Shown in pieces: positions 59,895-64,000 of a stretch of DNA of 64,000 nt. Origin of the DNA: Brachyhypopomus gauderio (Eukaryota > Chordata > Actinopteri > Gymnotiformes > Hypopomidae); NCBI RefSeq assembly GCF_052324685.1, contig NC_135228.1:16343611-16407610 (forward strand). Reading direction: 5' to 3'. Within the stretch, counting starts at the first letter, position 1; every line of letters starts with the position of its first letter. Below the pieces are notes generated by a model. That model was given only the letters and a program-made list of their open reading frames with translations. It was not told the DNA's origin and did no database searches. A program made the translations under genes and the position numbers.

Positions 59895-61868
59895 TTCTGT
59901 GCTTTTTATTGCGCAAGAATATAGAACCTTCGCACAGCAAGGTTGTTTTAATCGATCAGTTCATTGACAATAAGGTGTATCACTTCTGGTCACACCTTTA
60001 AAGCTCAGCTAAAACTGTCACAATTCAGTCTCTTCCTGTATTGTTATCCGGTCAAAGTCGATTGATGATCGACGAATTTTGTTGTAAATTGTGCAGAATC
60101 GATGTTTTATCCAGTTCACGTGCTAAAATCGTCGTTTACACTTTACGCAACGAAACCAGGTAAGCCTCGCGCATGCGCGTAAAGTTAACGGTGTCAACCC
60201 AGTAAAGTGAAGTAAACCTTCAAGCCAAACCGGTTTTCTCTCCAACTGCCCTGCATGCACCAACAGCATTCGAAATTATTTTTTGTCACACGCAAAACTG
60301 ATCAAATTGAATAAAGAATCTAAACTAAGAGTAGTCTTTCCACTGGTTTAAACAAATGAGAACCGTTCGACAATCAGGGTGTGGCTCGCTTTTAAATAAC
60401 GTGTATTCTGAGGGTGTGGGTTTATTTAGAGCAATTACTAGAACAGTAGGCATTGTTTGGGGCGAATTAACTATCAGGCGGGGCGATGGGGTGGGGCCCC
60501 ACAAGTCACTAAGTCACATCAATTCTAACATTAAGCAACATTTGAAGATTTTTTTAAACTTTATATAAGCTTACTGCTTCACCTCCAGTGTGGCCTTTAG
60601 AGAAATTAATCAGATAATAATAATAAAAAAACTATTGTCATGGCATTAGTAATGTAAATACATGATAATAGTTCTTCCAGCCTCATCTTCATACCTCCTT
60701 ATTTTGTTTGAAATGTGAAAGGTTAATATTTTGTAAACATATATTTCTAGTTATTTCGTAGGCATACCCAGATATTCACATGCATATCCACAACTGTATT
60801 CAAATAAGCCCTAGGCATCAGCGTTTTTGAGATCTGATAAGATTTATTTAGGAGACAATAGGCAGCAGCCTAAGCCAACCAGCATCTCTAAGAGTAAACA
60901 TGCACGTCCTCCCCCACCTGTGTGTTCATGAATTAAACAAACATAGCTACAAATAAATTATTTGAAGATGTTGAGATGCTATTAAATAATGTAAATCAAA
61001 CATGCCTGGTCTGCTTTGCTCATGCCTTGTGCATCGTAGACCTTACCGTTTATCCTCTGTGCTTGAGGATATGGACAAATCAGTTAATCCAACAGGCTAC
61101 TGAGAATCAAATAAAAGATGAAGAAGCAGTTGCTGAAACAACTGATATAAAGCCCGTGCTCTGGCTGATCACAGGCTGCATTAATACTGGTCTAATAGGT
61201 CTAATAAGGCAAAGTAAGACAAGGCAAGTTTGTTTGTATATACGCAGTGGCAATTCAAAGAGCTTCAAACGGACATATATCTCAGTATGCAATATACTTA
61301 TTGTTTAAATTCTTCTATAAGAAGAATAAATAAAGCCAGAATAATGACGTACATCTTATAGACAAAAACTCTTTAGTTGACTTCAGGTTATCAGACACCA
61401 TAACTCGGACGGTGATTTGAGTCATTCGTTGGATTATGTGAATGAAAATTACACGAAAATATAAAATGAAATATTTAGGCCTTATAACCAGTAATCTTTA
61501 GCCAACAAGGAGAATTATCTGCCAATACAGTGAGATACTTTTACTTAAGAACATTAATAAAAAAAAATAAAAACAACTAGAAATAAGTTACATGATTTTA
61601 CACAATAATTTAAATATTTCCACTAGATTTAAGATTTTTCATATGCAAAGATGTCAGTTTTTGCAATGTACGTGTTTTTTGGACTAGAGCAGTTTCCGTA
61701 GTTTAAGCAAAGAAGAATATGGCGGCGGCCATTGAGGCGTTTTTATAAGGAAACTGACAATACTGTAGCTGTATAGCGTAACATTCATTAACGTAATCCA
61801 TTCATAAACTACAACCTCGTGAGGTTAGGGAGAAAAATCGCAAGCAGTTCAAAGAGGCAGACCTAGCT
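59895..61868. other. Divergent region between ovol1 and tmem223
   Basis: Contains both promoters. Near 61720-61745 the sequence atatggcggcggccattg carries a YY1-type GCCGCCAT core and CpGs, a plausible tmem223 promoter. The 110-codon frame at 60976-61308 has no recognisable domain. No other gene. Confidence 0.4.
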
Positions 61869-62762
61869 ATGGGGTTTCATGTGTTATTTACAGCGCGTGC
61901 CTGTCGCACCTATTTCGCTGGATTAACCCACCGATTGACATGTACGCCATGTGTACAGCAGTTTATGCCCTTGTCTAAGCGGTATGTGCAAAATATCACC
62001 GACTATCCAACTTTCTTGAATCATCTGAGATGGGGATTACCTAAACCTCAAGGGCAACTTCGCGCGCTCCCCAGTAAACCTGTGCGGAATGTCCGCTCTT
62101 TCACATCAACAGCTGTGGTGAAGGATGTTGTGCTGTTTGAACATGACCGAACGCGCTTCTTTAGGTTCTTGGCAATGTTTTGTGGAGGGCAGTTTCTATT
62201 CTGGACTTACTTGGCCTATTTTGCGTTCACTGGCCTTCGAAACACTCAAAAAAGTAGTAAAGACTCTCGAAAAGTCAAAGCCGACTTGGGACTTTTCAGT
62301 TTTGACATGAACCTCGGATCTAATGCTTGGAGATTTGGATTCACATTCGGATGTCTTGTCATCGGTAAGCTCTAAAGGAAGTATTAAACCTGACAACCAG
62401 TCTGGTCAGATAATTTGTAGCCAGTTTATTTTCCCCTCTCAGCCTATATAGCTAGCTGGAAAAATAATATTAACTTTACTGTTTGCATGTTTGCCAGTTT
62501 CTTAAGTGATCAACAAGATCCTGAAGGGCATCCCATTTCTTGAAAAGTTTATGACTAATGTAGCAAATGAATAAACTATTAGAAACTGTGTATGGTGAAT
62601 ACTTGTGCTCCAATGAACACAGATCAAACCATTGACTTTCTTTTTTTCTTCTTTGTTGATTATTTTAGGCAAGTGAAATTAGTTTTTGTTAGTTCTGAAG
62701 GATGAGTGAAGATTTGATTTAATAAACAAGAAAAACTCTCAAGACATTAACCACACCCCCTC

Positions 62763-62819
<57 letters not shown>

Positions 62820-63120
62820 AGCAGGAGCAATTGTTGGTCTGGGAGTGCTGTTCAGCCGTCGCTCCGTCAGTCGTGTGATACTGCATAAGGGAGGTGGAAG
62901 GGTGACTGTGTCTACCCAGTCACCCCTGGGAGTTAGGAATGCATGGCACCTCACAGTGCCTTTAAATCAAGTGGCTTGTTATGCCCATAGACAGGAATCG
63001 CCCTCTTTCATCCCTCTCAAAGTAAAAGACCACAAGTTCTACTTTCTTTTGGACAAAGAAGGAACACTAAACAACCACAGACTGTTTGATGTCACTGTTG
63101 GGGCCTACAGACATCTATAA
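61869..63120 (+). CDS. tmem223: Transmembrane protein 223, mitochondrial
   Basis: Two exons: 61869-62364 and 62825-63120, joined in phase 1, giving 263 aa. The N-terminal 90 residues are basic and Arg/Thr-rich without acidic patches (mitochondrial presequence), longer than in human TMEM223 (about 202 aa). The core reads KDVVLFEHDRTRFFRFL, a first span MFCGGQFLFWTYLAYFAF, and a second span FTFGCLVIG/AGAIVGLGVLF formed across the splice junction. A C-terminal domain with RSVSRVILHKGGGRVTV and KDHKFYFLLDKEGTLNN follows. TMEM223 is an inner-membrane protein implicated in COX1 translation and complex IV assembly. The intron ends in a (CTAT)n microsatellite directly before the acceptor. A polyadenylation signal lies at 63157-63162. 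Confidence 0.93.
62762..62820. repeat. (CTAT)n microsatellite at splice acceptor
   Basis: About fourteen CTAT units that end four bases before the tmem223 exon 2 boundary (...ctatctatagcag). They occupy the position where the polypyrimidine tract and branch point should be. Confidence 0.95.
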
Positions 63121-63239
63121 ATGACAGATCCTTCAGGGCTGTAAACTGCAGTGTCCAATAAATGTAAATATTTTACTGAACTGCTTTTGGGAGTTTTTTA
63201 TTTGCAGTCTTACACTTCAACATACTGCCCAAGATGTGC

Positions 63240-63323
<84 letters not shown>

Positions 63324-64000
63324 TTTGTTTAATGTAGACATTACTTTACATGCCTTCTGATAAAAATTGCTGCTGGATAGGAGCATAATTAATATTAAGG
63401 GAAATATTGAGGACAGCAGACATTTTGGTGACACCTTAGTAGAATAACTGTATTTATGTAATCCCAGCACAGTTCTCATTGAGTAAGCAGTCTCATAAAC
63501 AGATGGCCTAGATTTCAAAGGTTTTCAAAATCCAGATGTGTGCTAAAATGAGCTACGTGAGCTGTTAAAGATGCAGTTGATAGGGGTTTTCCATTCAAAA
63601 TACGAGGTCAGAAACTTTTTTGGAATCTTGAAACAAAAATTCACTTCCATTATCATAATGAAATTGGATAAGATACTATAAAATATATTTAACCGGTACC
63701 TTCAGACTGCTGTACCATTTCTGGACTATTTGACGAACTGCTAGGTCCTACGCCTTTAAAGCGTTGCTGAGACATTACAGTGAGTCACTGGCATCCTTGA
63801 GAGTCACTAACCAGTATTTGTCACTAGCTATGGAAGCTTCCAAAGGGGCTTTTCAAAACCCCACCCTAAGGACGTTTTATATTTATTGGAAAAAAATACT
63901 ACGAAAATATACAAATAAACAAGGTCGTGAATGCAGTAGCGTCCAGAAAGCAATAATTTATGACACATTTTAAGGATGACCGACATGGCTATTCTTAATA
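63121..64000. other. 3' flank of tmem223, no further gene
   Basis: Short 3' UTR ending after AATAAA at 63157-63162, then an (AT)n run of about 75 bases at 63243-63318, then AT-rich intergenic DNA to the window end. The 69-codon frame at 63764-63973 has no recognised domain. Confidence 0.5.

Overview
This window is nuclear DNA of a teleost fish. Introns have GT-AG junctions, intergenic DNA is AT-rich and full of microsatellites, and the mobile elements are Tc1/mariner, fish-type LINE 3' ends and tRNA-derived SINEs. The SINE style (GGTTCGATTCCC B box, 'gagcaaggcacctaaccccaactgctcc' type body) fits an otophysan such as a characin, catfish or knifefish. The species cannot be fixed from the sequence. 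There is no operon logic; each gene was rebuilt by joining exons in consistent phase.

Layout. (1) 0.6-12.6 kb: three intact single-exon claudins of the claudin-3/4 type (one on -, two on +) and a decayed claudin relic. The 7.5 kb between the first and second intact claudins holds a Tc1 remnant with a LINE tail and a SINE nested in it. (2) 12.6-19 kb: no gene recognised, one more LINE tail, and a second copy of sequence found downstream of abhd11. (3) 19.2-24.8 kb: abhd11 (+, six exons, probable long 3' UTR), with a palindromic tandem repeat directly upstream. (4) 25.1-29.9 kb: a six-exon coiled-coil gene on -, tentatively BICD-like adaptor, whose last intron contains about 25 copies of a 71-bp minisatellite matching its own splice-donor region. 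(5) 31.2-34.7 kb phkg1 (+); 35.2-37.3 kb sumf2 (-, convergent); 38.3-40.2 kb tmem179b (+, divergent from sumf2). (6) 40-45 kb: duplicated blocks holding the 3' end of tmem179b, Tc1-like transposase remnants and a 32-bp minisatellite. (7) 46.8-56.0 kb tmem151a (-, two exons, 7.5-kb intron); 57.4-59.9 kb ovol1 (-, four exons); 61.9-63.1 kb tmem223 (+, two exons).

Functionally this is a mixed neighbourhood: epithelial genes (claudins, ovol1), mitochondrial proteins (abhd11, tmem223), a glycogen-signalling kinase (phkg1), an ER-lumenal FGE paralogue (sumf2) and membrane proteins (tmem179b, tmem151a). From general knowledge of the human map, it joins relatives of three neighbourhoods: 7q11.23 (CLDN3/4-ABHD11), 7p11 (PHKG1-SUMF2) and 11q12-q13 (TMEM179B, TMEM223, TMEM151A, OVOL1).

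No new defence system, CRISPR array or gene-encoded machine was found. The most unusual structures are the splice-donor minisatellite, the tetranucleotide microsatellite abutting the tmem223 splice acceptor, the repeated CGTCATGACG array before abhd11, and the Tc1-derived minisatellite with duplication of the tmem179b 3' end.
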